Assembly: GCF_022179245.1 (NCBI RefSeq)
Contig: NZ_BPQM01000027.1
Coordinates: forward strand, 44,779 to 108,778
Direction: 5' to 3'
Origin: Methylobacterium gregans
Lineage (GTDB): Bacteria; Pseudomonadota; Alphaproteobacteria; Rhizobiales; Beijerinckiaceae
DNA: 64,000 nucleotides
Below, one piece after another: positions 54,298 through 64,000 of the stretch. The number at the start of each line of letters is the position of its first letter. The stretch's first letter is position 1. Below the pieces are notes generated by a model. The model made no database searches. It saw only the letters and a program-made list of their open reading frames with translations, and had not been told where the DNA came from. The translations under genes and the position numbers were made by a program.

Positions 54298-56541
54298 TTA
54301 CGGTTCGGGATCGTCCGGCACGCCGGGCGACTCCTCCTGGGAAGGCTCCGCGGCTGCCGGCTGCGGGGCCTTCTGCGTCTCCGGGGGCGGCCGGGCGGCC
54401 GGCCACCACGGTGCGGCGCGGGCGGGATCGCGGGCGTGCCGCGGGACGAGCGCACCGCCCACCGCGACCCGTAGCGCGGTCGCCCCGTGCCGGGCGAGGT
54501 AGGCCCGGTCGATCACCAGACCGGCGGCGCAGCCGGGCGGGGCCGCGAGCCCCGTCACGATCACCGCGGCGCGGGCGCAATCCTCCGCGAAGGCGCGCCG
54601 GTCCCGCACCAGGGCGACGGCGCGTCCGTCCGCGAGGTATCCGACGCAGCCCAGCCGGTCGCAGGTGCCGCCGCCCACGGCCTCGGCCTTGCGCCCGTCG
54701 CCGTCCGCCTTCAGCCACTGCTCGAGCACGAAGCCCGAGGGGCGCCCGAGCGTGATCAGGCGCCCGTCCGCGCCGCGCAGAGCCGCCCCGCCGCCCTGCC
54801 GGTCGACGTAGAGGTCGTGACGCTCCGGGGCCGCCGCGAGCGCCAGGCCGCAGGCGCCGGGCAGGAGCGCGAGCCAGCGCAGGCCGGAGGCCGGCAGCGT
54901 CGCCAGCAGCAGCGCGGCGGCGAGCAGCCCGAGCGCCGCGGTGCCGAAGGCCGGCACCACCAGCGTCGCGCCGCCGAAGCCCTCGATCCAACCGGAGATC
55001 GCCAGCATCCCCCGCACCGCCTGCCCCATGAGCCACCAGACCGGCAGGTCGAGGGCGAAGGGGTAGGCCAGGATGCCAAGCACCGCCGCCGGCATCACCG
55101 CGAGCGAGACCAGGGGCAGGGTCAGCGCGTTGCCGAGCAACCCGAAGGGCTGCACGGTCTGGAAATGGTAGGTGGCGAAGGGCGCGGTCGCGACCTGCGC
55201 CACCAGCGTGGTGGCGAGCGTGCCGATGATCGCCGCCGCCGCCGCGCCGAACAACCGTCCGATCCGGCCTGCGCCCTCCTGCCGGAACAAGGTGCCGCCG
55301 ACGAGCCGCGCGCAGGCGATGAGCCCGGCCACCGCCCCGAACGACATCTGGAAGCTCGGACCGAGCAGAGCCTCGGGCTCGCGGGTGAGCGCGACGAGCG
55401 CCGCCAGCGCGAGGTTGCGCATCGACAGCGCCGGGCGGTCCACGAGGATTGCGCCCAGCATGATCAGCGTCATCACGAGGGCGCGCTCGGCCGCGACGTC
55501 CCACCCGGAGAAGACGCAGTAGGCGGTGACGCCGAGCATCGCGACAGCGGCCGCGATCTTCTTGATCGGCCAGAACAGGGCGAGGTGCGGCACCAGCGCC
55601 AGCACGGCCCGGATCAGCCAGAACACCACGCCCGCCGCCAGCACCATGTGCAGACCGGATATCGAGACGACGTGGTAGATCCCCGCCGCCCTCAGGGTCT
55701 CGCTGGTCACGGGCGCGATCAGCCCGCGCTTGCCGGTGACGAGGGCGGCGGCGACCGCCCCGGCCTGGCCCCCGGTCGCCTCGGCGATGCGCCGGGTCAA
55801 GGCGTTGCGCGCCGCGTCCACCAGGGCTGCGAGGCGCGAGGACAGGGCCGGCGCTTCGGCGGGCGGGCGCACCACGATCTTGCCCGTCAGCGATCCGACG
55901 GCGCCGATGCCGCGGAACCAGGCGTCCCGGGCGAAGTCGTAGCCGCCGGGTCGGGCGGCCTCCGGCGGGGGCAGCAGGCGCGCGCTCGCCTCGATCGCGT
56001 CGCCGGGCCTCACGGGCGGCGCCTTCTTGAACGACACGCGCACCCGCCGTGGGGTCTCTTCCGGAGCGAGCGCGCCGAAGCGGGCGACCCGGACCACGAG
56101 CCGGGCGCCCTCCTCACGCTCCTCCAGGGACTCGACGAGCCCGGTGAGCGGCCCGATGGTGGTGCGGGCGAGGACCGGGCCCGCGACCCGCGAGACGCGC
56201 CAGGACGCGGCCGCGAATCCGAGGGAGGCCGCCGTCAGGGCCAGCGCGAGCGCGAGGATCACCGGGCGGGTCCCGAGCCAGGGCGTCAGCCCGAGGCAGA
56301 GGGCGGCCGCGCCGAGCGGCGCGGCGAGGACGGGCGTGCCGTCCGCCACCCCGAAGAACAGGAGGATGCCCGCCCCGAAGGCGACGGCGAGCCAGGGGAA
56401 CAGCCGTCGCTGCGCGGACTCCGCGGCGAGGCAGCCGCCGACCCAGCCGCGGAGCGCCGGCAGGACGAGCCCGGGCGCGCGGCGTGCGGCGAGCCCGAGC
56501 GCGAGGCTCCCGCCGCTCCCCCGCGCGCCGATCCGCTCCAT
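54298..56541 (-). CDS. comEC: ComEC/Rec2 family DNA-uptake channel protein
   Basis: ComEC carries single-stranded DNA across the inner membrane during transformation. This 747-residue protein has DUF4131, an OB-like domain (GLVESLEEREEGARLVVRVARFG) and the ComEC/Rec2 membrane domain (HVVSISGLHMVLAAGVVFWL). The C-terminal domain (LCARGADGRL-like, GTCDRLGCVGYLADGRAVAL) lacks the HxHxDH metal site of the metallo-beta-lactamase domain, as usual in this group. Whether it supports transformation is not known. It is convergent with lexA and divergent from gltX. Confidence 0.93.
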   Translation of the reverse strand: MERIGARGSGGSLALGLAARRAPGLVLPALRGWVGGCLAAESAQRRLFPWLAVAFGAGILLFFGVADGTPVLAAPLGAAALCLGLTPWLGTRPVILALALALTAASLGFAAASWRVSRVAGPVLARTTIGPLTGLVESLEEREEGARLVVRVARFGALAPEETPRRVRVSFKKAPPVRPGDAIEASARLLPPPEAARPGGYDFARDAWFRGIGAVGSLTGKIVVRPPAEAPALSSRLAALVDAARNALTRRIAEATGGQAGAVAAALVTGKRGLIAPVTSETLRAAGIYHVVSISGLHMVLAAGVVFWLIRAVLALVPHLALFWPIKKIAAAVAMLGVTAYCVFSGWDVAAERALVMTLIMLGAILVDRPALSMRNLALAALVALTREPEALLGPSFQMSFGAVAGLIACARLVGGTLFRQEGAGRIGRLFGAAAAAIIGTLATTLVAQVATAPFATYHFQTVQPFGLLGNALTLPLVSLAVMPAAVLGILAYPFALDLPVWWLMGQAVRGMLAISGWIEGFGGATLVVPAFGTAALGLLAAALLLATLPASGLRWLALLPGACGLALAAAPERHDLYVDRQGGGAALRGADGRLITLGRPSGFVLEQWLKADGDGRKAEAVGGGTCDRLGCVGYLADGRAVALVRDRRAFAEDCARAAVIVTGLAAPPGCAAGLVIDRAYLARHGATALRVAVGGALVPRHARDPARAAPWWPAARPPPETQKAPQPAAAEPSQEESPGVPDDPEP

Positions 56542-56729
56542 GGTCCGGGCCGTCCGTCACGCGCATCGTGAACATTCACGCCGCGCCAACGCTTTCTTAA
56601 CGCATCGGCGGGGCCATGCTACAGCCACTGCCGCCGCGCCCCACAGGGCCGGCCGCCCCGTTCCCGTTCGTCCGCGAGCCCGCGCGTTCCCGAAAAGAGC
56701 CCGCGCGCCGCACCTGCATCCCGAGATCG

Positions 56730-58151
56730 ATGTCGTCACCCGTCGTCACGCGCTTCGCGCCCTCGCCCACGGGCTACCTCCATATCGGGGGCGCCCGCAC
56801 CGCGCTGTTCAACTGGCTCTACGCCCGCCATCACGGCGGCCGGATGCTGCTGCGCATCGAGGACACCGACCGCGAGCGCTCGACCCAAGGGGCCATCGAC
56901 GCGATCCTCGACGGGATGCGCTGGCTCGGGCTCGACTGGGACGGCGACGTGGTGTTCCAGTTCGCCCGCGCGGCGCGCCACCGCGAGGTGGCCGAGAGCC
57001 TGCTCGCCGCCGGCAATGCTTATCGCTGCTACGCCACCGCCGAGGAGCTCGCCCAGATGCGCGAGCAGGCCCGCGCCGAGGGCAAGCCCTCCCGCTACGA
57101 CGGGCGCTGGCGCGACCGCGACCCCGCCGAGGCGCCGGCGGGCGCGCCCTACGTCATCCGGCTGCGCGCGCCGACCGAGGGCGAGACCGTGGTGGAGGAC
57201 GCGGTCCAGGGCCGCGTGACGTGGCAGAACCGGGATCTCGACGATCTCGTCCTGCTGCGCTCGGACGGCACGCCGACCTACATGCTCGCCGTGGTGGTGG
57301 ACGACCACGACATGGGCGTCACCCAGATCATCCGCGGCGACGACCATCTCACCAACGCCGCCCGCCAGAGCCAGATCTACCGGGCGATGGGCTGGGACGT
57401 GCCGTCCATGGCTCATATCCCGCTGATCCACGGCGCGGACGGGGCGAAGCTCTCGAAGCGCCACGGCGCGCTCGGCGTCGATGCCTACCGCGACCTCGGC
57501 TACCTCCCGGCGGCGCTCCGCAACTACCTCGTGCGCCTCGGCTGGAGCCACGGCGACCAGGAGGTCTTCTCGACCGACGAGATGGTGCAGGCCTTCGACC
57601 TCAAAGCGGTCGGCCGCTCGGCCGCGCGCTTCGACTTCGCGAAGCTCGAGAACCTCAACGGCCTCTACATCCGGGGCGCGGCCGATGCCGACCTGCTGGC
57701 GGCGATCGAGGCGATGCTGCCGCATGTGGGCCCGGCCCGCGGTCTCTCGGCGCCGCTTCCGGAGGACCTGCGTGAGAAACTGCTGGCGGCGATGCCGGGG
57801 CTGAAGGAGCGCGCCAAGACCCTGATCGAGCTCCTCGACAGCGCCTACTACCTCTACGCGCCGCGCCCGCTTGCTCTCGACGAGAAGGCGAAGGGGCTGC
57901 TCGGCGCCGACGCCAAGGCGCGCCTGGCCGCCGTGCTGCCGACGCTGGAGGCTCTGCCCGCGTGGAGCGCCGCCGCAACCGAGGCCGCCGTGCGCGCCTT
58001 CGCGGAGGGCGCGGGCGTGAAGCTCGGTCAGGTGGCGCAACCCTTGCGTGCAGCACTCACGGGTCGGACGACCTCCCCGCCGCTCTTCGACGTGATGGCG
58101 GTGCTCGGCCGGGACGAGAGTCTCGCACGTCTGCGCGATCAGGCCGCCTAG
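56730..58151 (+). CDS. gltX: Glutamate--tRNA ligase
   Basis: GltX charges tRNA-Glu and feeds protein and tetrapyrrole synthesis. This 473-residue class I synthetase has [13 protein letters not shown] (His18) and the KLSKR motif near residue 240, with the C-terminal anticodon-binding helices intact. The ATG at 56730 fits the family start, and an upstream frame adds 38 residues without support. It is divergent from comEC and 221 bp from gltA. A second, non-discriminating GltX may exist elsewhere, as in many relatives. Confidence 0.97.
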   Translation: MSSPVVTRFAPSPTGYLHIGGARTALFNWLYARHHGGRMLLRIEDTDRERSTQGAIDAILDGMRWLGLDWDGDVVFQFARAARHREVAESLLAAGNAYRCYATAEELAQMREQARAEGKPSRYDGRWRDRDPAEAPAGAPYVIRLRAPTEGETVVEDAVQGRVTWQNRDLDDLVLLRSDGTPTYMLAVVVDDHDMGVTQIIRGDDHLTNAARQSQIYRAMGWDVPSMAHIPLIHGADGAKLSKRHGALGVDAYRDLGYLPAALRNYLVRLGWSHGDQEVFSTDEMVQAFDLKAVGRSAARFDFAKLENLNGLYIRGAADADLLAAIEAMLPHVGPARGLSAPLPEDLREKLLAAMPGLKERAKTLIELLDSAYYLYAPRPLALDEKAKGLLGADAKARLAAVLPTLEALPAWSAAATEAAVRAFAEGAGVKLGQVAQPLRAALTGRTTSPPLFDVMAVLGRDESLARLRDQAA

Positions 58152-58157
58152 AACCGT

Positions 58158-58194
58158 CCTGGGCCGGCCGAAATCGAACGAGCGGCCCGGTTTT
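58158..58194 (+). terminator. Possible terminator of gltX
   Basis: CCTGGGCCG (58158-58166) pairs with CGGCCCGG (58183-58190) with one bulge and a 16-nt loop, followed by TTTT. It lies just after the gltX stop. Confidence 0.6.
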
Positions 58195-58372
58195 CGCTAG
58201 GCGTTCCGGGGCGGATGTCACCCGCCCCGTTGCTGGCGTCCGACCGATCCGCTAACCCGATGCACCTGTGAGCACCTGCAGCAAAATGCTTCCGGTGCCC
58301 GAGTTCGGGCCAAGGCCTCCGGCCGCGGCACGCAGCCGGCAACGCACCCTCGTCAGGAGAGGTCGACGTCCC

Positions 58373-59662
<1,290 letters not shown>

Positions 59663-59687
59663 GCCAGCCGCGACCATCGCGCTCACG

Positions 59688-59722
59688 AAAGGGGCGGACG
59701 GCCTGGGCCGTCCGCCCCTTTT
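59688..59722 (+). terminator. Rho-independent terminator of gltA
   Basis: GGGGCGGACGGC (59691-59702) pairs perfectly with GCCGTCCGCCCC (59707-59718) over a 4-nt loop, followed by TTTT and preceded by AAA. It lies 29 bp past the gltA stop and could serve both strands. Confidence 0.92.
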
Positions 59723-59794
59723 CTGTCCGGGGCCCGATCAAGTCGCGCAGAGCGCGCACGGGCCGAACCTCGCTGGAGCCATTGCGTGACGCGT

Positions 59795-59833
59795 GCTCTT
59801 GCGCCGGACCGGCATCCAGTTCGGCGCAAGAGC
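59795..59833. repeat. Palindromic intergenic element
   Basis: GCTCTTGCGCCGGAC (59795-59809) pairs with GTTCGGCGCAAGAGC (59819-59833), 15 bp with one G-T wobble and a CGGCATCCA loop. The design resembles the short repeated palindromes found between genes in Rhizobiales. Copy number cannot be judged from one window. Confidence 0.6.
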
Positions 59834-59836
59834 GCT

Positions 59837-60010
59837 CTAAGCGCGCGGGAACGGAATGACGATCGCCGACGCGCGGGCCGCCGGGGGTTGGGATACGGCG
59901 CCCTGTACCGCTCTGCGCCGCTGGAGCGCTGCGGCGATCAGGCGCTTGGCCTTGAGCGAGATGCGCCGCCGGCGCAACCAACGCGGTAGAAGCTCCGCAC
60001 GCTGAACCAT
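59837..60010 (-). CDS. Small basic hypothetical protein
   Basis: This is a 57-residue open frame on the minus strand. It begins MVQRAELLPRWLRRRRISLK, is rich in Arg, Leu and Ala, has a possible amphipathic helix (RLIAAALQRRRAV) and ends with IVIPFPRA. AAGGGGGAG lies immediately upstream of the ATG, which supports translation. It could be a membrane- or nucleic-acid-associated micropeptide. No family is recognised. Its end touches the palindromic element. Confidence 0.45.
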   Translation of the reverse strand: MVQRAELLPRWLRRRRISLKAKRLIAAALQRRRAVQGAVSQPPAARASAIVIPFPRA

Positions 60011-60496
60011 CACTCCCCCTTCGTCACGCCATGATCGGCGCTGCGCTACGAAGGCACGGGATGAGGCGGCGCAAAATGCCTGCGCGTCCCAATCTTAGGG
60101 CACCGCATCCCATCCACGGAAAAGGAAACGGCGGCCATGGCTTCTTGGCCCTTCACCTCCTCGGGGAAGCTCTCGATCCGGCGCACGTTCAACGGGCGAA
60201 GATAGTCCTTTATGCCTGCCCCGACGCCAAGAAAGCAAGACTACTGGCGAGTACAGCAAAAGAGAACGCCGTTTCCTTGACGCTGCATGAAGCCTGGCAA
60301 TAGTTTCCGTCCTGTCGCAGCTCCAGAAGGCACGTGCTGCGAGGATCTGCTCAAGATCTTCGCCGGACTGCCGATCGGGAGCGGCGACGAACTCAGTCCA
60401 GATTCATAGAACGCCTAGACGCGACCTGCGGATCGGCAGCGGGATCTCCCGAACCGATCCGGGGAGTCTTGCCTGCCTTGCTCCGGAGCCTGTCCC
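60011..60496. other. Gene-poor, less GC-rich stretch
   Basis: There are 486 bp before the sulfurtransferase gene with visibly lower GC (notably 60110-60310). A plus-strand open frame (60031-60303, 90 residues) has no ribosome site and no recognisable features, so I do not call it a gene. The base composition suggests relic or acquired DNA. Confidence 0.5.
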
Positions 60497-61474
60497 GTGC
60501 TGCGCCAATCCGCCCGTCTGCTCGCGCTCGTCGCCGGCACCCTCCTTCCCCTGTCCGAGGCCGTCGCGCAGGAACCGGCGGCCAAGACCGCAGGGCCAGC
60601 CGCAGCCAAGACCGATCCGAAGGAGAGCCCGCTCGTCTCGACCGAGTGGCTGGAGAAGAACCTCGACGCCAAGAAGGTCCGGATCGTCGAGGTCAGCGTC
60701 GAGCCGGGCGTGTTCGAGCGCGGCCACATCCCGGGCGCCCAGAACGTCGTCTGGCACACCGACCTCGTCGAGACGGTGAGCCGCGACATCGCCGGCCCGG
60801 AGAAGTTCACCGCCCTGGTGCGCCGGCTCGGCATCGATCGGGACACCACCGTGGTGCTCTACGGCGACAACAACAACTGGTTCGCCGCCTGGGGCGCCTG
60901 GGTCTTCGCCCAGTACGGCCTCGTCGATAACGTGAAGCTGCTCGATGGCGGGCGCAAGAAGTGGGAGGCCGAGAAGCGGCCCCTCGACACGCGGAGCGCC
61001 GAGGTCGCGGCCTCCGGCTTCACGCCGGCGCCGGCCTCGTCCGCCCTGCGGGCCCGCTTCGGCGACGTGCTGGCGGTAGCCAAGAAGGAACGCGACGAGC
61101 AGATCCTCGACATCCGCTCGCCCGACGAGTTCAGCGGCAAGATCATCGCACCGGCCGGCGTACAGGAACTCGCGATCCGCGCCGGCCATATCCCGGGCTC
61201 GGTCAACGTGCCCTGGGGCAAGGCGGTGAACGCCGACGGCACGATCAAGTCCCCGGCCGAGCTGAAGGCGCTCTACGCGGCGGCCGGCATCGACGGTACC
61301 AAGCCGATCATCACCTCCTGCCGCATCGGCGAGCGCTCCAGCCACTCGTGGTTCGTGCTGAGCCGGATCCTCGGCTATCAGGCCCGCAATTACGACGGCT
61401 CCTGGACCGAATACGGCAACGCGGTGGGCGTGCCGGTGGTGAACCTCGCCGGGACGGTCTGGGGCGGCAAATGA
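60497..61474 (+). CDS. Periplasmic sulfurtransferase (rhodanese)
   Basis: This 325-residue protein has a signal peptide (MLRQSARLLALVAGTLLPLSEAVAQ) and two rhodanese domains. The active Cys275 lies in TSCRIGERSSHSWF, and the CRxGER loop fits thiosulfate:cyanide sulfurtransferase rather than mercaptopyruvate sulfurtransferase. It starts with GTG at 60497. Its stop overlaps the ATG of the YeeE/YedE gene, so the pair probably acts together on thiosulfate or another sulfane sulfur compound. Acts in the periplasm. Confidence 0.93.
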   Translation: MLRQSARLLALVAGTLLPLSEAVAQEPAAKTAGPAAAKTDPKESPLVSTEWLEKNLDAKKVRIVEVSVEPGVFERGHIPGAQNVVWHTDLVETVSRDIAGPEKFTALVRRLGIDRDTTVVLYGDNNNWFAAWGAWVFAQYGLVDNVKLLDGGRKKWEAEKRPLDTRSAEVAASGFTPAPASSALRARFGDVLAVAKKERDEQILDIRSPDEFSGKIIAPAGVQELAIRAGHIPGSVNVPWGKAVNADGTIKSPAELKALYAAAGIDGTKPIITSCRIGERSSHSWFVLSRILGYQARNYDGSWTEYGNAVGVPVVNLAGTVWGGK

Positions 61475-62706
61475 CGGACCGCCTCGCGGAGGGGGCTCTC
61501 CCCCTCCCCCGGCCTCACGCGCCCGCCGGCACCGCCGCGCGGGCGCTCCCGCGTCGGCTCGCGCCAGCCGCCATCGCGGCCGGCCTCGCAGGGGCCGCGT
61601 GGTGGCTCGCGGGGCAGCCCGGCGGCACGCGGCTCGCCCTGTCGCTCACCTTCGGCGCGCTGTTCGGCTTCGTGCTGCAGCGCAGCCGGTTCTGCTTCTA
61701 CTGCCTGGGACGGGACTTCCTCGTGGCGGGCGACCCGCGCGGGCTGCTGGGCATCCTGGCCGCGCTCGCCGCGGGGCTCGCCGGCTACGCGGTCGTGCTC
61801 GGCGCCTGGATGCCGGATCCGGCGGGCACGCGGCTGCCGCCGGACGCGCATATCGGGCCGGTCGGTCCCGTGCTGGTGCTCGCGGGCGCGGTGTTCGGGG
61901 CCGGCATGGCGGTGTCGGGCTCCTGCATCAGCGCGCATCTCTACCGCCTCGGCGAGGGCTCGCCGACCGCGCCCTTCGCGCTCGTCGGCACAGGACTCGG
62001 CTTCGTCCTCGGCTTCGCGACCTGGAACCCGCTCTACCTCGCCAGCGTGTCCGAGATGCCGGTGCTCTGGCTGCCGCGCCATCTCGGCTATGCGGGCAGC
62101 CTCGCGGCGGCGCTCGGCCTGCTCGCCGTCCTGGCCTGGGCGCTGCTGCGGCACCTGCCCGCGCCGGAGCCGCGGCCGGCGGTCCGGCCGGATCCGCTGC
62201 GGGCCGTGTTCACCGGGCGTTGGCCGGTCTGGCTCGGCGGGCTCGCGGTCGGGGCGATCGGCGCCCTCGCCTATCTGCGGGTCGGCCCGCTCGGGGTGAC
62301 GGCGGAGATCGGCGGCCGCTCCCGGCAGGCGGCGGGCGCGCTCGGGCTTCTCCCCGAGCGTCTCGAAGGGCTCGACAGCTTCCGCGGTTGCGCCACCGCC
62401 GTGCGGGACGCCGTGCTGACGCCGAACGGGCTGTTCGTCGGCGGCCTCGTGCTGGCCTCCTTCGCGGCCGCGCTCGCCGCCGGGCAGTTCTGCCCGGCCC
62501 GGCCCACGGGGAGCCAGGTGCTGCGCGGCCTCCTCGGCGGTGTGCTGCTCGGCTGGGGCGCGATGACGGGGCTCGGCTGCAGCGTCGGCACGCTGCTCTC
62601 CGGCATCACGGCCGGGGCGGTCTCGGGCTGGGTCTTCGGCCTCGCGATGTTCGCGGGCTCGGGCCTCACGCTCTGGCTCGGGCGCCGGACGGGGCTGCTG
62701 GCCTGA
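61471..62706 (+). CDS. YeeE/YedE family sulfur transporter
   Basis: This 411-residue membrane protein has about nine to ten helices and the cysteine sites of the YeeE/YedE (TsuA) family: RSRFCFYCLGRD, SGSCISAHLYRLGEG and GLGCSVGTLLSGI. TsuA moves thiosulfate through conserved cysteines. The gene is translationally coupled to a periplasmic rhodanese (ATGA overlap). Together they may bring in sulfur from thiosulfate. A partner TsuB/TusA-like protein is not seen here. Confidence 0.92.
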   Translation: MTDRLAEGALPLPRPHAPAGTAARALPRRLAPAAIAAGLAGAAWWLAGQPGGTRLALSLTFGALFGFVLQRSRFCFYCLGRDFLVAGDPRGLLGILAALAAGLAGYAVVLGAWMPDPAGTRLPPDAHIGPVGPVLVLAGAVFGAGMAVSGSCISAHLYRLGEGSPTAPFALVGTGLGFVLGFATWNPLYLASVSEMPVLWLPRHLGYAGSLAAALGLLAVLAWALLRHLPAPEPRPAVRPDPLRAVFTGRWPVWLGGLAVGAIGALAYLRVGPLGVTAEIGGRSRQAAGALGLLPERLEGLDSFRGCATAVRDAVLTPNGLFVGGLVLASFAAALAAGQFCPARPTGSQVLRGLLGGVLLGWGAMTGLGCSVGTLLSGITAGAVSGWVFGLAMFAGSGLTLWLGRRTGLLA

Positions 62707-62811
62707 TATCGCTCCGGGTCGGGGTCCGGGCGAACGGCTCCGCCCTCGCGCCGTCGTCCCGGGGCCGCCTCGGCGCCCCCCGGGATCCCTGCCCGTGTCC
62801 GGCAAGCCCCG

Positions 62812-63834
62812 TTACGCGACCTGCTCGGCGAGCTTCAGGAGTTCGGCGCAGCGGGCGTTCTTGCCCGCGAAATCCTTCCAGGCGGTGTCGCGGGCGAGAT
62901 CCTTCCACTTGGCGATGTGCGCGTCGGTGAGGTCGTGGACCGTGGCGCCGCGGGCCGCATAGACCTTCACGATCTCCTCGTCGTCGGCCTTCGCGGCCTC
63001 GAACGAGAAGGCCTCCATCTCCTGGCCGACGTCGCGCACGGCCCGCTGCTGCTCGGGGGTCAGCGCGTCGAAGGTCGCTTTCGACAGGATCAGCGGCTCG
63101 AGGATGAACCAGAACGAGCGGCCGCGGCCCGCGGTCAGGTTCTTGGTCATCTCGTCGAGCCGGAAGGAGATTAGGCTGGTCGAGGCGCTCACCGCCGCCT
63201 CCAGGGCGCCGGTCTGCATGCCGATATACATCTCGCTCGACGGCATGGTGGAGACGATGCCGCCGGCCGCCTGGAACATCATGTCCATCTCGCGCCCGCC
63301 GCCGCGGATCTTCACGCCCTTCACGTCGGCGGGCTCTAGGATCGGCTTCACCCGCGAGGCGACCGCGCCCGACTGCCAGATCCAGGTGAGGATGATCACG
63401 CCCTTGTCGGAGAGCGTCTTCGAGAATTCCTCGCCGATCCGGGCGGTGCGCCACTTGGCGGCCTGCTCGTAGCTGGAGACGAGGGCCGGCATCAGCGCGA
63501 GGTTGGTCTCGACCACCTCGCCGCCCGCGTAGGAGAGCGGCACGAGGCTCATGTCGAGGGCGCCCTTCCGCACGGCGCTGAACTGGGCGAGCGTCTTCAT
63601 CAGCGAAGAGGTCGGGTAGACCTGCACCTGCAGGCTGCCGCCCGTCCGCTGTTCGACCGCCTGGCCGAAGCGGCGGGCGATGCGGTCGCGGGCGTCGCCC
63701 TGGTCGATCGTGCCGCCCGGGAACTGGTGGGAGAGCTTGAGGATCCTCGGACTCTGCGCCCGCAGCACGGCCGGGCAGGCGATGAGGGTGGCGCCCGTCG
63801 CGGCGGTCGCGAGCAGGCTGCGTCGTGTGATCAT
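62812..63834 (-). CDS. TRAP transporter substrate-binding protein (DctP family)
   Basis: This 340-residue periplasmic protein has a Tat-like signal (MITRRSLLATAATGATLIA) and the DctP fold: LKLSHQFPGGTIDQGDARDRIA at the mature start, the conserved Arg in KGVKIRGGGREMD, and GMQTGALEAAVSAST. It would bind an organic acid for a TRAP transporter whose membrane parts are outside this window or elsewhere. GAGGAAA precedes the ATG at 63834. An upstream partial gene on the same strand ends 67 bp away. Confidence 0.93.
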   Translation of the reverse strand: MITRRSLLATAATGATLIACPAVLRAQSPRILKLSHQFPGGTIDQGDARDRIARRFGQAVEQRTGGSLQVQVYPTSSLMKTLAQFSAVRKGALDMSLVPLSYAGGEVVETNLALMPALVSSYEQAAKWRTARIGEEFSKTLSDKGVIILTWIWQSGAVASRVKPILEPADVKGVKIRGGGREMDMMFQAAGGIVSTMPSSEMYIGMQTGALEAAVSASTSLISFRLDEMTKNLTAGRGRSFWFILEPLILSKATFDALTPEQQRAVRDVGQEMEAFSFEAAKADDEEIVKVYAARGATVHDLTDAHIAKWKDLARDTAWKDFAGKNARCAELLKLAEQVA

Positions 63835-63900
63835 GGGGTTTCCTCGCATGTGAGGCCGGGGCATTCGTGCACCGCCGGTCCGGTTGTCTCCGACAGGGGC

Positions 63901-64000
63901 TCAGGCGGCCTTCAACGGCGGCGCGGGGTGGAGATCGCAGGGCCGGCCGGCCTTGGCGACCTGACCCGGCACGTCGTGGCCGACGAGGCGCGGCAGGTCG
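63901..64000 (-). CDS. C-terminal end of an unidentified gene (partial)
   Basis: The minus-strand frame is open from the window edge to a TGA at 63901 and gives 32 residues, DLPRLVGHDVPGQVAKAGRP then CDLHPAPPLKAA. This is too short to identify. It lies upstream of the TRAP binding protein gene in the same direction, with 66 bp between them, and could be part of the same operon. Confidence 0.5.
   Translation of the reverse strand, partial: DLPRLVGHDVPGQVAKAGRPCDLHPAPPLKAA

Noticed and set aside
54487..56571. A 694-residue plus-strand frame opposite comEC
   Set aside because: It is rich in Arg, Gly, Gln and Glu only, lies fully antisense to a clear ComEC gene, and has no start signal.
60031..60303. 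A 90-residue plus-strand open frame in the gap after gltA
   Set aside because: No ribosome site, no signal peptide and no recognisable domain. The composition changes within it. Left as uncalled sequence.

Overview
The window is 64 kb of very GC-rich DNA with tightly packed genes on both strands. It reads as chromosomal DNA of an alphaproteobacterium of the order Hyphomicrobiales (Rhizobiales), most like Methylobacterium/Methylorubrum. The evidence is a polyhydroxybutyrate cluster (phaR, phaA, phaB), a NepR/EcfG general stress response pair, a LexA operator of the alphaproteobacterial type GAAC-N7-GAAC, the gene order trpG-trpD-trpC-moaC-moeA-lexA-comEC-gltX-gltA, a DUF4169/ribbon-helix-helix pair after fumC, and a possible phospholipid N-methyltransferase. 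The genus is an inference. I see no rRNA, insertion sequence, prophage or CRISPR array. The only RNA gene I can support is one tRNA-Thr(TGT).

Layout. 1-5 kb: the 3' part of fumC, DUF4169 and RHH genes, a secreted protein with a protease-like domain that lacks catalytic residues, and several small secreted or membrane proteins. 5-10 kb: cysteine synthase, a ferric-iron ABC substrate-binding protein and ATPase (no permease here), and an MFS transporter. 10-20 kb: priA, a STAS-like protein, a LysR/DUF4865/tautomerase module, a Trm112 / Lon-N / thioredoxin-TPR cluster, a glutathionyl-hydroquinone-reductase-type transferase and an AlgX/AlgJ-like protein. 20-24 kb: a spore-photoproduct-lyase-like radical SAM protein upstream of a 2H phosphoesterase and a PAP2 phosphatase. 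24-33 kb: dnaK with a clear terminator, several cell-envelope hypothetical proteins, a diacylglycerol-kinase-family protein, a TerC protein, a ComEA-like HhH protein and rpmF. 33-39 kb: phaR divergent from phaA-phaB, then a DMT exporter, a cupin and small envelope proteins. 39-49 kb: a divergent PEP-carboxylase-family protein, dnaJ, a SAM methyltransferase, ecfG-nepR, tRNA-Thr, an FMN reductase and RNase R. 49-60 kb: tryptophan and molybdopterin genes, lexA, comEC, gltX and gltA. 60-64 kb: a periplasmic rhodanese coupled to a YeeE/YedE transporter, a TRAP-type binding protein and the end of one more gene.

How the genes fit together. Central carbon metabolism is represented by fumC, gltA and the PEPC-like gene. 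Carbon storage is covered by PhaA and PhaB, which turn acetyl-CoA into 3-hydroxybutyryl-CoA, and PhaR, which senses the polymer. Protein quality and stress control are covered by dnaK, dnaJ, the thioredoxin-TPR protein, rnr, lexA and nepR/ecfG. Two possible EcfG-type promoters lie upstream of small envelope proteins at 3.8 kb and 26.4 kb.

Most of the window is ordinary core genome. The parts most worth a second look are enzyme-family proteins whose catalytic residues are replaced (a PEPC-like protein, a trypsin-like protein and a staphylococcal-nuclease-like protein), the spore-photoproduct-lyase-like protein that keeps its catalytic cysteine in a non-sporulating lineage, a 16-bp palindrome upstream of the iron-binding protein, perfect hairpins placed over stop or start codons, and a short basic ORF plus a palindromic repeat in the 0.8-kb gap after gltA.
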